Assembly (NCBI GenBank): GCA_030549335.1
Contig: JAUKPH010000027.1
Location: 434,001-498,000, forward strand
Direction: 5' to 3'
DNA length: 64,000 nucleotides
Origin: Pontederia crassipes
Lineage: Eukaryota > Streptophyta > Magnoliopsida > Commelinales > Pontederiaceae
Part shown: one piece after another, positions 49,746-61,781 of the stretch
Layout: every line of letters starts with the position of its first letter
How positions within the stretch are numbered: the first letter of the stretch is position 1
Position numbers and translations under genes: made by a program
The notes under the pieces: model-generated
Told to the model about the DNA's origin: nothing
Database searches by the model: none
What the model saw: only the letters and a program-made list of their open reading frames with translations

Positions 49746-51146
49746 CAATAAACAAAATACTTCTATATTAAATTATAAGTAACTTGCATTACCTTATTTA
49801 TTATATACAAATGATTTCTCTAGCAATTTGGATAACCATATTCACTTAATGAAGGATTACTTGGTAATATAGATTTTTTTTATAGAATACCTTTTATCAA
49901 TAATGTCAAGTTAAATTTTACATAATATTCAGCTAAAAACTTGAATCAATCTTTTATAAATTAATAAATTAAATAATAAAAATTTAATATATATAATGAA
50001 ATAATGATAATAAATTATTAATATGTAATATTCGAAACAATTATTGTAACTAGTAGAAATATCATAGTCGTGTGGATAATAATGATAATAATCCCATTTA
50101 AATGATAGCTCAAATTAATTATATGATTAATTATGACAATGTGATAAAATTATATTTGAACGCAAAAACAAATGAAAGGGTAGTTTTAATATAATTCTCT
50201 AACTACACTATTTGTGTGGTTAGATTAGATTAATTAATTTGAATATGTTATTTAAATTTGTAATGTTATAAAAAATGTTCGTATACATTATTTAACTAAA
50301 AATGTCATTACAAAATTGAACAATTGAAAACTTCAAATGTATTTTTTTTATTTTTTTATTAATTCATTTTATTTTCTTTCTTTTAAATTTAATTATTTGT
50401 ATTAATATCTTTTCCTTTTATATATTTCCATCCAATTATTTCTCCATTTTTCTGTCCATACAATTATTTCAACTTTCTTTCCATTTTATTTTTACTCTCT
50501 CACTCCTCTTTTCCTCCTCAAAGTTTTCACTTATTTTTTCTTTTCCTACCCTTCATTTCCTTTTCTTATACCAAAGTTAATTTTTTCGTATAATTTATAA
50601 TTTTATACACCATCATCCGGGAGTGTAAGAAAAATTCCACGAACTCGAGAAACTTATAAGAATAAAAAAAATTAAAAAATCGAATATAATTTAGGACAGT
50701 ATTTTAATAAAGCAAAACTAATCATCTCAAATTAAAGCCCACTTGAAAAAAATTATAAGGACTTGTGGAGACCATTTTTATTTACTAATTTTAATTTATA
50801 AAATTAATTTATAAATAATCAATTTTAATTATTGATATAATATTTTTTTATCTAATTTAATATTTTCTATCATATTACAAAACTCTAATTTAATAATTCT
50901 ACTATTATATTTTATAATTATCAAGTTCGCAATCCGGAAAGTAAGATCTCATGATCTTACGACTCCCTGCATAGTCTCCATCCTTCCCAAAGAATTTTAA
51001 ATGTAGGACTTTGAAAATAATTGGTACAAATATATTTATTCAAATAAAAAATTGAAGTAAACATAAAGGACCTTGAAAAAATTTCGTTTTACCATTTTAT
51101 TTTCATATATTGAACATATTATTCTCACTTTTATGAATGTTAATAT
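49746..51146. other. AT-rich intergenic DNA, no feature seen
   Basis: Low-complexity sequence without frames of interest. Confidence 0.6.
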
Positions 51147-51640
51147 CACTACAAGAAAACCAGAATTTTTCGACTGATCATTTTCGACGGATAGAAATTC
51201 GTCGTAATTTTGCGACAGATAGCGATCCATCGAAATTTCTGACGGTCACAATCGTCGAAAATCAAAATAATAAATTATGTAATTTGTCATATTATTATTT
51301 TATTTTTTGACGATATGGAACATCGAAATTTCTGACGGATATCTATTCATCACAATTTTCCGATGGTCATGATCGTCGGTAAATGTAAAATAATATATTA
51401 TAAGAAGTATTTTACTAATATAATTAGCGACAGTTTAGACCGTCGGTAAATGAAAAGTAAAATAATGTACTGGGTATTTTGTTAGCGACAGTCTGAACCG
51501 TCGCAATTTTCCACGGTCAGGATCGTCGGTAACAATTAGCGACGGTTCATACCGTCGGTAAACTAAAAAAATAAATATTATATATAACTAAATATAGTAT
51601 TTTATATTTATAATGAAATAATTTGCGACGGTCTGAATTA
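51147..51640 (+). mobile_element. CACTA element, one end only
   Basis: Begins CACTACAAGAAAACCAGAAT and continues with CGACGG/CCGTCG subterminal repeats. It is colinear with the left part of the element at 11242-12874 (for example AATAATAAATTATGTAATTT and TTTTATTTTTTGACGAT in the same spacing). No inverted CTTGTAGTG terminus was found in the following 1.5 kb, so the right end is missing. Confidence 0.8.
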
Positions 51641-53053
51641 TATTATATTTATAATGAAATAATTATATTTTATATTTATAATAAATATTACATTTTAATA
51701 AAATATTATGCTTCATTAAGATTAAATATTATATATTACATTTTAGTGTTTTTAAGAATATATCATATTAAATTTCACATATAAAAATATATATTCAATA
51801 TGAATAAAATATTAGTGACCAATATTTAATTATATTATATATAAGTATAACATTTGTGAATAAATATAATATTTTAATTATTTTATATTAAAAATATTTT
51901 TTATTCATAAAGTAGGATCTTACAATCTCGATCCAAACCTATGATTCTCAATCCTCAATCTTCGAAAATATTTACGATTCTATTTTAAAAAGCAATCCTA
52001 ACGACCTTATTATATCATATATTTAATTATAAAATTAAATATATAATTTTAATTTATTATATATATACTTATTTTAAAAAATGATCAAAAAAATCAATCA
52101 TACAATGTGACTTTTTTAAAATATTTTTTATAATTTTAAAAATAGGGGAACCAAATCCGAATCACTTTCACCCATATAATCATGATAATCATCGCTTTTT
52201 TTCTTTCTCAACTCCTTTAAGGGGCGTTTATTTCTTTTCTTTTTTATTTTAAATATACCATTCCAATTTCTAAATTTGTAATATTTTAGTTGGATTCAAC
52301 CCTTCAACTTTGGTTTTTTTCATTGCCAGTTTTGAGGGGAAAAAAAACTGACAGCACTCATTGCGGCTGACTTCATACTTTTTGCTGAAATCCTGAGCTT
52401 GGTAGAGGATATCCTTATTTTGGTTTAGAGGACACGAGACCTCTTCTGTGTCCCACTTTTCTTACTTCATGTCTTTTTTTTTTCATACAAAGGTCCATAT
52501 ACTTAATACAAAAAATTAAAGATTGAAAATAAAAAAATACATACGTTTCGACCTCTCGATTTTCGAGTGATAATGTGCTTCACTGTATTTCCTATTTCAT
52601 ATGTTTTATCAAAAAGATAGTGGCGGGTAACAAGAATATAAAGAAGAATTATTTTTTTATAGCAAGCATGCATATTATTGCCATGCTATAAGCTTGCTGC
52701 TTAAAATCCCTGGAGATGCTGCCCAAGAATATAAAAAAGAACAAGTTAAGATGGATATAAAAACTGCATCATTCATCCTCATCCTCGCAAGAATGAGAAT
52801 AAAGGTTCCACGAAGCAATCTTGTTTTTTTTTTTTCTGTCATCTCACAGTTTATCAAATTAAGGAAATAAATTTTATTAACATCCAAAGCAAATCTAGAG
52901 CGACCACTGTTTGGTTTTACCACTGAATCTAATACCAAATCTCTAACCTAAGATAATGAGAGAAAGAACAGCACTCAGCAGAGTCACCCTACGGGCAACT
53001 AATTGTAGTCCAAACTGGGAATTTAAAATCTAAAGGATCTCCTCGATCAAATT
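51641..53053. other. AT-rich intergenic DNA and 3' UTR of NPF gene
   Basis: No other gene recognised. The minus-strand frame at 52675-52938 has no known motif. Confidence 0.5.
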
Positions 53054-55128
53054 TTAGACCATGTCAACCATCCTGTCGCCCTCGTCTTCGTCCTGACGCT
53101 TGACATACTTGTACCACCTGGCGCAGGCCAAATAGGCTACGAAGTCGATCACGGTCAGCGCCGCCAGGAGGAAGTAGAACCTGTCCAGGTGGCCGGCGTT
53201 GAGGTTTTCCGGTATCCATCCGGGGTTGTTATCCTTGGTCGTCAGCTTCGTGATGACGTTTACCAACAGTATGCTCACGTAGTTGCCCAGCGAGATGGAG
53301 GCCATGCACAGGGAGCTCCCGAAGCTCTTGATCCCCTCCGGCGCCTGCCCGTTGAAGAACTCGAGCTGCCCGACGTACATGAAAACCTCTGAGGCCCCGA
53401 TCAGGGCGTACTGCGGGATCTGCCACAGGACGCTCAGTGAGCTCGGCTCGTGGTGGACGCCCACCCTCTTGAGCCTCTCTACCTCAACGACCCCCGCCGC
53501 GACCATGGCCAGCATCGCGATCACCAGGCCCACGCCCATACGCTGGAGTTCGCTAAGGCCCTTGGGATTTTTGGAGAGTCGCACCATCACCGGCATCAGC
53601 GCCTGGCGGTAGATGAAGATGAAGACGATGACACTCATCAGGTCGAAGACGGACATGCTCGCCGGAGGGAGGTGGAATCCGGCGAAGTTGGTGTCCATGG
53701 TGGCCCCTTGCTCCACGAAGAAGGACGCCATCTGGGTGAAGACGATGGAATACACGATCGTGCAGACCCACACGGGGAGCATCTTTAGCACGCACTTCAC
53801 CTCCTCCACCTGTGTCACGGTGCATAATCTCCATGGGCTGGGATTGTTGCTGTTCTCATGTCCGTCGACATCTTTAGAGGTCATGGTTGCAGCTTTGTCC
53901 AAGAACCTGTGAACATTAAGAACCAACGATACAACACTTAGGAAGATTCTTATTTCTGATGCATAAAGGACGACGAGCCTATGATCGATCAGTACCTGAA
54001 CTCATCTGTGTGGGGGATCTTTTTGGTCCCGCCAATAATGGATCCCTTCCCTTCGACTTCGTGGAGCATATCGGCATCGCTTGGAGACTTCACCTTCCAG
54101 TTCCTCGCAGCGGCAACGAACACCTGAGCTATCCTCGTCAAGGGGTTCCCGGAAGGCTTGAAATGCCTGTAATTTGGAGTACCGACGAGGAACAACAGTA
54201 GGGCTGCGACGGCCGAGGCGGCGGACGCCCAAAAGCCGATTTCCCACTTCCCTATGTCCTCGTAGTAAACCAAAACTGTGTTGGAGAAGAGAGAGCCGAC
54301 GTTGAGGGCCATGTAGAAGTAGCTGAAGAAAGCGATCTTGGACAGCTTCTCCTGGGGGTCCTTCTCGTCGAATTGGTCTGCGCCAAAGGTGGCGATTATT
54401 GGCTGGTAACCCCCGTTGCCGAAGGCAATCAGGTAGATTGATAGGTAGAACAGCCCGGAGCCAAGTGCTGATGGAGGATGGCATTCTAACTTTCCATCTC
54501 CGCACCCAGAAGGCTTGATCAACATGAACCATGATGTCAATGACAGAACCACCAACCCCTGAACATATCAGAATTTCAGGTCAGTTAATATCTAAAACCA
54601 TCTGAGCTTGAATCATTGCGAGTTCAGAAACATACCACAACATATATCACTTGGAAGACTGCACAAGTCAAGTAGCGGCCCCAGTAGGAGTCGCTGAGGA
54701 AGGCCCCTATGAGTGAGAATATGTAGACTGTGCCTGTCCACTTGCTGACGTTGTTTGCTGCCTCTGCATTATCTTGCTCCAGAACTCTGGTCAAGTACAG
54801 AACAAGGTTCACACCCACTCCGAAGAACGCAAGTGTTGCCAATCCATAGTTAACTGCAGAGAATTAGTGATCGCTGTGATTAACAAAATGGAGCTAGTGA
54901 CGAGAGAATTGTTTCAGTTTGTCATCAATCAATGATGGGCCATCACTGATGGCAGTACCACAAACAAGTTAAGTTACCTAACAGTATGACAGCTGATGTC
55001 CACCTTCCAGTTTTTGCTTTGACAGCAGGTCTCCCTTTTCTATCCACAGAACCGTCTTCAGTTATTTCTGGGCTCATCTCCCTTCCGTTATGAGCATAGT
55101 TGGAAAACGTTCCTTCTTCAAACTTCAT
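53054..55128 (-). CDS. NRT1/PTR family transporter, NPF7.2/NPF7.3-like
   Basis: Spliced gene with coding exons 55128-54978, 54853-54636, 54558-53996 and 53906-53054. All three introns are GT-AG and the joins keep the frame (total 1785 bp, 594 residues plus stop), the usual NPF length. The N-terminal EDGSVDRKGRPAVKAKTGRW, TRVLEQDNAEAANNVSKWTG, GAFLSDSYWGRY, GGYQPIIATFGADQFDEKDP, WRLCTVTQVEEVKCVLKMLP and GASEVFMYVGQLEFFNGQAP match the NRT1.8/NRT1.5 subgroup. These are plasma-membrane carriers for nitrate and potassium in root-shoot transfer and xylem unloading. Twelve membrane spans with a large loop after the sixth are expected. The first span reads VNYGLATLAFF and lacks the ExxE[RK] motif of proton-coupled family members, as is known for NPF7.3. 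The start was chosen at MKFEEGTF because it gives a normal N-terminus. Confidence 0.94.
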
Positions 55129-55648
55129 GATGCACGAGAATAATGCAACATAAAGAACATGAGCTTGTGGTGAACGGATTAAGACAACATGCATTGCAAA
55201 GTAACTGAAAGGTCATGCGATTAGATGGATGGAACGATGTGTAATTAATCAATTCCGAGTGCAAAGATTTCTGAAAGCAGCTCAAGGTTGCACAGATAAA
55301 ACATTCGTCTCTGCTTCCATTCCTTTTTCACATCTTTTCATACTTTTTTTTAAAAAAAAATGAGAAAATGCAATAGCTATCTTAAAACCATGCTTACAGA
55401 AAAGTAAGAAAATGTGAGTGATTTATTTCTTTCTGCAGGAGTAAAGGAAACAATTTGGCATATTCGACTAGATAAACTTGAACACCGGAAATCACTGGTG
55501 CTCTTACACAAGCGTAAATTATAAGAAAACAGAATGTCTAGTTAAAGTACAAAATAAACTGGAATCACAAGCAGGTAACCTGGATTTTTTGTAACTTGCC
55601 ATTTTTTCACGTAAAACAAAATGTTTTGTTGCTCGTTAATTAGCTTAC

Positions 55649-55681
55649 CCTTGATGCAGTGTCGTCAGATTGCGGAGCCAT
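55649..55681 (-). other. Candidate upstream exon/short uORF of NPF gene
   Basis: ATG at 55681 opens an 11-codon stretch, MAPQSDDTASR, ending exactly at a good donor (AAGG then GTAAGC). The best-looking acceptor downstream (CCTTTCAG at about 55205) does not bring it into frame with the NPF protein. It is therefore more likely a leader exon with a short upstream frame than the true N-terminus. Confidence 0.35.
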
Positions 55682-56143
55682 TATGTGCAACAGAACTGAA
55701 AAGCACACGAGGATTAGAGGAAAATGGTTAGACTTAATGTGCGACAATTATCTTTCATATATAATCTCCGTAATCTAATGGTCACCTTCTTAATTTCTTC
55801 TTTTTGTTCTTTGGCCTCTTTCTTACGACTGGTGCAATGAGCTACGCAGGTTTCCTCCGTGGCTTTGAGATTGTGATTGAGTGCTGCTCTGAAAAATCAC
55901 CTAACACAGATCCGTATCCATTCTCAGTGAAAGCAGAAACTAATTAAAAAGTAGGAAAACTGCATCTGCATTAGAACAAGAAGGCTCCTGCAGTGCTGAA
56001 TAATTCATTGAAGAAGAGCTTGCCGTCATCCCGAGGCTATGAGAGCCATTAAATTACATAATGATCATTGCAGAAGGTCGAGCATGCAGGAACAAGCCAT
56101 CCTCTTTACCAAAAACTTGATGCATCACGCAAGAGATCATTAC

Positions 56144-56650
56144 CTTATCGATCGTCTCAGGTAATCAGGTGGTGGAGCCGTCGCCTCTGGCGCTCCGGCC
56201 GCCGTATAATTCCGGGGAGGGTGATGAGAGGGAGGTGAGGAACAAGACGGGGCACGCTGCGATAGCCAGTCTCGGTACCGGTACGACAGGAACAGACACC
56301 GTTGCGGGCAAGCCCGTTGACATTGGCGGCGCACGGCGATGTCGAGAAGGAGGTCCGCCCCTGATTGGCACGCCCTCCGGTCAGGTACTGCGCACACCAC
56401 CACCCTCGTCTATCAGACACGCTCTTCTTCGTCCTCTCTCTCTCGGCACGCAAAAGTGGCAAGCGCAGGGGAGAACGCCGAAGTGGGGATGTTGTAACGT
56501 ATGAGCGTTGCTTTGTCGTCGTCGTCTTCGTACGTCGTTCGTCTCGTTGCGTTGTGGCCAGTTGGTATTTGAAAGGGTACGAGAAGTTTACGTTGCAGGG
56601 AGACACGGGGAGCACGAGACGCGGACACGCATAGCGGAGTTTGTTGAGGG
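56144..56650 (-). promoter_or_regulatory. GC-rich leader/promoter region of NPF gene
   Basis: A GC-rich islet about 1 kb upstream of the NPF start codon. On the minus strand a donor-like GATAAG-GTAATGATC at 56144 could end a noncoding first exon. Frames here (for example 56157-56729, -) contain no conserved domain and are not called genes. The role is inferred from position and composition. Confidence 0.35.
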
Positions 56651-56729
56651 CGCGGAGTGACGTGAGATCCCATTTATTTGGAGTTGGAGGGCGGCTCTTC
56701 TTTTTTCTCTCTGCATTTCTTTTTTTCAT

Positions 56730-57746
56730 TCTCTCTCCAGTTTCATTAATTAATGGTCTTACCTTCTATAAACCTTTTTTTGTGGTTGTGAAGGGGATTA
56801 GGGAAGCATTATATTCGTAAGAATCGTTCTCTATTTAATACACCATTAAAATATTCACATGACGTATCCTGGCATTGTTCCTCCTCATTGAACACTAAAT
56901 AAATGCATTAAAAGCAATAATATGAAATGTAGCTTTATTATAGGTATAAAAAGCATGTAGTTTTAGTGATTTTTACCTAAACATTTATGGCTTTACATTT
57001 TCATGTTATGCGGGTGTGAACAGGATAGACAGCAGGATATGTCGTAAGAATCGCTCTCGACTTGATTACCATTCAGATGTTAATGGAGTGTAAAATATTC
57101 GAAAGGATACGCATTGATTCTCGATTTTGAATGTGGACTAAACATGCATATCATGTTCATGATCATTGATCAATAACAGTGAAACCACTTCTCCTTTTAT
57201 GACAATAAATAAACAACTGTACAAATGAGTTGTCATTCGAGAATAAGGTTGTCACATATCTTATAAAATATGAACACTAAGTTGGTTGTAAAAGAACAGT
57301 TAATAAAACAACATTATGGTATATAAGTCTAATTCATGATTCAATTTTGGTTTCTTGCTAAAGAAAACAATGTTTCATTTCAAATTTAAACAATACTAGA
57401 TTTTTTATCTTAGCATTTAAGGTTTTGTATGTAGTGTGTCAATACCAATGTTTTCATAATTAGACTGGACAATCGTGATTTGTATGCGTTCTATATACAA
57501 AAAAATCGATTTTGACAAAAAATCGGTATGAACTAGCAAAAATTGAAAAAAAAAACAAGTTGAAACGAATATTCTGGTTAAACTTGGTTTTAAATTTTTT
57601 TATTTAAAAGGAAAATAAATGACATAAAATGAAAACTATTCAAATAGAATTTGAAATGCAAAAGGAAATAAATAATAATAATTAACAAAAAGATGCCCAA
57701 ATCATAGAGATTAAAAAATTAATAAAAAAGAATAACAAACTATTAG
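56730..57746. other. AT-rich intergenic DNA, no feature seen
   Basis: No frames or terminal repeats of note. Confidence 0.55.
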
Positions 57747-57749
57747 TTA

Positions 57750-58332
57750 GGTCTATTTGAATTGAGAAATTTGGAGGGATGCAATAGAATATGAAAGAAT
57801 AAAATTAGTTAAATTATGTTTATTTGTATTTTTTATTTAAGTTAATAGGGATGCGGTGGAATAACTAAGTCCTTCAAATACCATATTTTTCATTCTACCA
57901 AATTAGTGAAACGTTGATAAATTATCTTTTTCTCTTAAATGAATGTATATATATTATTTTTTTACTTTTTAAAATAGATGAATAAAATAGTTTTTTTAAT
58001 AATATAATAAAAATATAAAAATAGGAAAAACAAAAAAATAAAATAGAAAAATAAATTAAGTGGTAAAATAATAAATATTTATTACTCATTAAATATTATA
58101 AATCATTTATATATAATAAAGGGTAAAAATAATTTTTTTAATAAATAAAATTTTCATTGTCCACACCATCATTTTTTATAATTTACTATCCAAACATGAT
58201 CTTTCTAATGACACCCCACACTCTACTACCTCCCACACTCTACCACCTCATCTTTCACTACACCATCACGTCTCTGACTCTACCACACTCTACCTCATCA
58301 CACCCCTCCATTAGTTAATTGTCAAACATACC
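57750..58332 (+). mobile_element. MITE, copy 1 of an inverted pair
   Basis: Left end GGTCTATTTGAATTGAG; right end, reverse-complemented, GGTATGTTTGACAATTA. Flanking trinucleotides are TTA and CTA, close to a Tourist-type duplication. It has a distinctive pyrimidine-rich part, CCCACACTCTACCACCTCAT, near the right end. Confidence 0.6.
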
Positions 58333-58335
58333 CTA

Positions 58336-59701
58336 AATTTTGGATAGCATTAATTTCTTGAAACACAAGATAAAATTTTAAAAATAAAATAAAACCAGTC
58401 ATCTCTAACTTTAAAATAAAAATAAGAAACTAAGATTATAAAATTATACAAAATGAAAGAATTTTATTTATAATAAAAATTAACTTAGAAAATTAATGAG
58501 AGGAGAATTAAAAGTAGACTAATAGAAAAATTCAAGAGTGAATTATAATAAAATAATTTAATATGGCATCACTAGTATTCTATAATTATTAAAAATATAA
58601 TGATAATATATTTGTGATTATGACTTTGAATAAGCCTTAATTTCTAATATGTAATAAATGGTATTGTTGCATTAATTCATTATCAATTATATATTATATT
58701 ATCTTACATATGATATTTTTATTTAAGATTATTATAAAATAATATTATTTTAATAAAATTTGATTCAATTTGATTGAATTTGTTCGAATCGATAGGACCT
58801 TGACCCAATTAACCTTTCGATTTTTTATCCAATTATGAAAACTTTGGTAACTACATGGATACACAAATATACGCACACAACACAAATAAGTAAATTTAAT
58901 ATGATACTTGGGAACAGAAAATGTAAATTTATTAAAGTAAAACAATGTGCAGCAAATAAAAGAATTCTTATACTACAATCACTTCAACATAAAAGGTATT
59001 GTTTATAAATTAAATTTCTTATTTGACCATCAACATCATAATTTTTTTTATCTTATCTACTTGTTAGCAGTGAATGGGACACATAAAGCTGTCTATATGT
59101 AAATACAAATTTCATAAAAAAAACATTGCATTCTTGTCCTTGACATTTGTTAATGATAATGTGAAAAGCATGTCATGATCAAAAATTGTTTATGTTGAAA
59201 TGTAAAAAGTGTTTTTGAAATAGATGGAGTTAATGTCATTTTTTAAATAAATATTTTTTTCTCTTAACTTATTTCTTTTATAAATTTCTTGCTTCAGTAA
59301 TCATGTTATCAAATCTTGTGATGATCAATTAATTGTGACACCTCAAGATTTTAGCAAAGACAATAAAGTAATTTGCTAAGTTGAATTCAATTTTTAATGA
59401 ATTAAAGGAGAGAAAAAACAATAATTTGAAAGGAAATAGAAGTATAATTAGAAAGAATATAATAGGTGCCTACCCATCTGAATAGGTAGATACTCATCCT
59501 TGTCTCGACAACCATCGAATAGCGAATGAGCAGCTCATAGTATTAAGCATGGTTGAAGACTCTCCATGCGAACGGTTCGTCCAACAAAATGAAATCTTTC
59601 GGTCCAAAATAATGCTAGTTCTCAGCAAAAGGTGGCTCTGCAAACGAAATTCTCTCTCGTTTCTATCTTCATCTGTTTTGTGACCTAGCTCTCATCATCG
59701 C
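58336..59701. other. Spacer between inverted MITE copies
   Basis: AT-rich; a minus-strand frame at 58745-58945 has no recognisable feature. Confidence 0.5.
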
Positions 59702-59704
59702 TTA

Positions 59705-60395
59705 GGGTCTTATTAATAATTAGCTAATGAAGAGGTGAGATGGAGTGATGTAGTAAAAGATGGGGTGGTGGAGTGTGTTGTGTCATTAGCTAGAAAGTTC
59801 ATGTTTAAATAGTAAGTTGTAAAAAATGATGGTTTGAAGAATGGAAGTTTTGTTGATTAAAAAGTCATTTATATCCTTTATCCTTTATTATATAAAAAGT
59901 ATTATAATATTTAATGAGTAATAAATCTTTATTCTTTATCACTTAATTTTGTTATCTTTTATTTTTTTAGCTATTTTCAATCTTTTATTATATTCTTTAT
60001 TTTTTTATCTATTTTATTCGTCTATTTTAAAAAATAAAGAATGAGAGGTAAATATTTATAAAAGAATAATTAAATATAAAATAATTTTGTATCAATGTAA
60101 TATTCATATGAGAGAAAAATATAATTTATCAATGTAAGAGGGAGGAAAAGAATAGAAATTTTGTTTAATTTGATAACGAGATATATGATTTAATTTGGTA
60201 ATAAGAGAGAGACTAAATTGATCTAAAAGTATTTATTTCTTCTCTTTCCATCAATTTGGTTGAATGAGAAATGTACTATTTGAAAGGCTTAATCATTCCA
60301 CATCGTTTCTCTTAATTAAAATAAGAAATATAATCAAACATAATTTATCTAATCTCATTCTTTCAAATTTCACCACACCCCTTCAAAACCCTCAA
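59705..60395 (-). mobile_element. MITE, copy 2 of an inverted pair
   Basis: Reverse-complement relative of 57750-58332. GTAGTAAAAGATGGGGTGGT, GTGTCATTAGCTAGAAAGTT and AAACATAATTTATCTAATCT each match the inverse of copy 1 in reversed order. The right end is eroded. Confidence 0.6.
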
Positions 60396-60559
60396 TCCAC
60401 GTAAACCGTCATTCACGGCCCACTCTCGTGACCGATCGCCACCTACTCCCACTCTCATCACCCATAAGAAAAATAAGTCGAATCTTGTTGGAAATCCTAT
60501 CTAGGCCTGCAACAAGCTCATGTGGACCTGTCACAGGCTAAGTTGTAGGCTGTTAACAT

Positions 60560-60945
60560 CTCACTGAAGGCCAAACATGCAAACAAAACATAGAAATTAC
60601 TCCACCGAAGGCCTCCCTACTTCCTACTTCTTCTCTTGCCCAGTCCCTTCGCATATCATGATGAACATTGCGAAGACAAGCTTCACTCTACTGCAGGACA
60701 ATGTGCAAAGGAGATACAACAGGAGACAAACCTCTTCATATGAGGAGGCAAGAGAGAAGGCGGCTAGGCAAACAATTGAAGGATGAAATGACCTAGGGTA
60801 GGGCGGACGATCAAAGCTCATAACTCGGAAAGAATAATGGAAGCGTTTGATCCGACCGCTCTTGAATCCCGCCTAATAGAATCGGCCTCTCATTCATCAT
60901 CCGATGACTATCGCGATAGGGAGGGGCATCCTATTCATTCATATA
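60560..60945. other. Balanced-composition block, possible organellar insert
   Basis: About 50% GC without AT runs, sharply different from both sides. Neither strand has a long frame; the largest are 69 codons (+, 60577-60786) and 65 codons (-, 60624-60821). The texture (for example GGAAGCGTTTGATCCGACCG) recalls plant mitochondrial DNA, but no gene was identified. Identity is a guess. Confidence 0.25.
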
Positions 60946-61780
60946 GGTATGACACCCATTATATCCAATTAGAAAAGGAATGTGAAGAAAAATAAATGCT
61001 AATCCTAAAATGAAGTGAAATATGAGTAGGAAAAGGAATTGAAATCGGATTAGAAATAGGAATATTACTTGGATCAAAATTTTGAATTTGAGTTGAATAT
61101 GATTAAAAGTATGAATGGAAATGATAAAGAAAATGAAAGAAAATTGAATCCTATTTGGAGAATAAATCATAATTAGATGGAATTAGAAATTTTAATTTGA
61201 TTTCAAATCCAAAGATAAACCTGATGGATAAAGATTCTCAATAAAGATTGGATTGGCATTTTATAACTTAGGAATATTTCAGTCATTAAATATTAATTCA
61301 AAAATTAAGTGATAACATATTATTATATTAATTAATTTTGAAAATTAGAAAAAAGAAAGAAAAACAATGATGAAATACAAGTATGGTTTGATTAAGAGAA
61401 GTTATGGATTAAAGATAAGAGATAAAGACAAATTTTGCTTGAGATTGAAATTAAGATAATGTTTAAAGATTAAATTTGAAATAATTAATGATGGATTATT
61501 ATGAGAGATTAATTAAGTAAAAAATAAATATTAAATCAAAATTGGATGGTGGAATCAAACTCCGCCAAAAATATAAATATGACCATAAAGGTTGTTGAGT
61601 CCTCTCCACACACCCAATATTTTTCTTTTTTTGGTAGTCAACCATCGGTATCTGAGAAGCATCATTTAACTGTCCAATCCGCATGGCACTACTGAGTGCA
61701 TTGGCCACATGTTGAAAGGTTGACCCACCATCAAGGTCAACTAATTCAGTAAGGTTGGCTCGAATCGTGTACCTTTTTTA
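60946..61780. other. AT-rich intergenic DNA, no feature seen
   Basis: Low-complexity sequence; no gene. Confidence 0.5.
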
Positions 61781-61781
61781 A

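Noticed and set aside
53450-53788. 112-codon plus-strand frame opposite the NPF exon
   Set aside because: Antisense shadow, rich in His/Asp/Gly from the complementary coding strand.
56140-56729. 190-codon and shorter frames near the NPF leader
   Set aside because: GC-rich composition on both strands gives several overlapping frames with no conserved domain; more likely leader or promoter.
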